Part shown: positions 62,982 to 64,000 of the stretch, in pieces | Layout: each line of letters opens with the position of its first letter | Position numbering within the stretch: position 1 is the stretch's first letter | From: Aquanectria penicillioides | Taxonomy: Eukaryota > Ascomycota > Sordariomycetes > Hypocreales > Nectriaceae | Length of the DNA: 64,000 nt | Direction of reading: 5' to 3' | Assembly: GCA_003415625.1 (NCBI GenBank) | Contig: PYIU01000005.1 | Coordinates: forward strand, 2,733,001-2,797,000 | Program-made: the position numbers and the translations under genes | The notes under the pieces: generated by a model | Database searches by the model: none | What the model saw: the letters and a program-made list of their open reading frames with translations, nothing else | What the model was told of the DNA's origin: nothing

Positions 62982-64000
62982 CTCTTTTTAAGCTTAATTA
63001 AAGGCTTATCTTTAGGTGCTATTATAAGGCTATTTTAATCTTCTTTATATATATATTCTTTATATAATTATAAAGTTATTCTTTTTTTATTGCTAAAAGA
63101 ATTATTTATTTAAATAGGATTTTTTTATTACTAAAAGTAAGCTTTTTTATTATAGCTAAAGGCATTACTATAAGCTTTTATAAATATTATTTATATTTAT
63201 TTTAATATTTTTAATATAATATTTTCTTTAATTTTAGTTTTAACCTTAAGGTATTAATAAAAGAGTAATATAATAGGCCTATTAATAGCTTTATAAATAT
63301 ATTAATAATATTTTTAATAAAAAGAATATATTATAATTTAATTATATTATTTTTAATAGCCTTTTTTATAAAGTAATACTATATTTAAATATACTTTATA
63401 TAAATATAGAATTTAAAGTTATATATTAGCTTTATAGTACTTTAGTTATTTATAAAAATTATTATTAAAGTAATTAATAAGCTATTAAATTTCTTTATAA
63501 AGCTTTTTATTTATATAATTTATAATATTGCCTTTATTAATATATAATATTTAGCTTTTATTAAGGACTTTATTATAGTTTTTTAATATTTATTAAATTA
63601 TATAATTAAGCCTTTATTTATAAAGAATATATATTTTTTAATTAATTATATTATTTTTAGATAGCTAATATAATTAAAGTTATAATAGCTATAAAGATTA
63701 AATAGATTGCTATATAACTCTTTTTTAAGGCAATAATAATAAATAAAGTAATTAAGGCTCTTTTTAATATATTATAGTATTCTTTTTATAGCCTTAAGTT
63801 ATTGCTTATTTAAGCTCTTTAAAAAGTATATTTAAAGATTATATATAAAGGCTAAATTAAGCTAGCTTTACTATAAAAAATAATTAACTTTTTTTACTAT
63901 TAATATATATTTTTATTAATAGCCTTTATATTAAGAATAATAGCCTTTTTAGCTAAATAATAAATTTTTATTTCTATTAATATATTTATAGCTTTATAGT
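62982..64000 (-). pseudogene. copia-B2 reverse transcriptase end and RNase H
   Basis: Minus-strand frame reading from the window edge: LNKQ*LKAIKRIL*YIKKS (family HLKALKRILRYLKGT, about 63800), then YLKII*LIKKYIFFINKGLI (RKSTSGYIFFINGGxISW), KSLIKAKYYIL (SSTEAEYxAL) and near the end IKYI*I*YYFIKKAIKNN and IINIFIKLLI (63250-63420; family HIxVRYHFIREAVKN and LADxLTKPL). This is the copia RNase H and places the LTR at 62723 as its 3' LTR. RIP stops throughout; the rest of the element lies to the right of the window. Confidence 0.85.

Overview
The window looks like a RIP-inactivated, gene-free heterochromatic block of a filamentous ascomycete (Pezizomycotina). It is overwhelmingly A+T, TpA-rich, and made almost wholly of transposable elements. 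Their reading frames keep frame over kilobases but are broken by TAA/TAG at positions where the family has Gln or Trp. Paired copies differ almost only by C-to-T and G-to-A, the signature of repeat-induced point mutation. I see no intact protein-coding gene and no complete functional tRNA or rRNA gene. All open frames above 60 codons are antisense or simple-repeat shadows. Species cannot be told from the sequence.

Layout. 1-16764: a Ty1/copia element on the minus strand (copia-B1, 3' end outside the window). A tRNA-headed SINE (15611-16195) sits in its gag/leader region and a full-length LINE (LINE-H, 1817-15197, plus strand) in its gag. LINE-H is itself split by a complete copia element of another family (copia-A, 4860-11628, 224-bp LTRs, 5-bp target duplication). 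16898-23434: second full-length LINE (LINE-A, minus). 23660-24359: truncated LINE-B. 24373-37662: 5' half of a Helitron on the minus strand, interrupted by LINE-C (26967-27723) and LINE-D (28719-35711). 37665-41460: LINE-G with LINE-F inserted in its tail. 41461-48605: unidentified decayed sequence holding SINE-2 (43713-44383) and LINE-E (46556-47676). 48606-about 59780: a more complete Helitron copy in inverted orientation, with a Rep HUH motif, a Pif1-like helicase and a divergent accessory gene carrying 21-bp (7-codon) repeats. 59793-60051: solo copia-B LTR. 60448-60600: small GC-rich simple-repeat island. 62723-64000: 3' LTR and RNase H of a second copia-B.

Relations. The LINE family (Tad/I-like: zinc-knuckle ORF1; ORF2 with AP endonuclease, RT and C-terminal Cys-His) supplies every LINE copy and, by a shared 3' end of about 100 bp plus an (AATA)n tail, probably mobilised the SINE. 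Target-site duplications and empty sites give a relative order of insertion: copia-B1, then LINE-H, then copia-A; and Helitron duplication, then LINE-C and LINE-D. GC-rich patches (SINE-1, the 5' parts of LINE-B, -C and -E, the copia-B2 LTR) are stretches that escaped most RIP and preserve near-original sequence.
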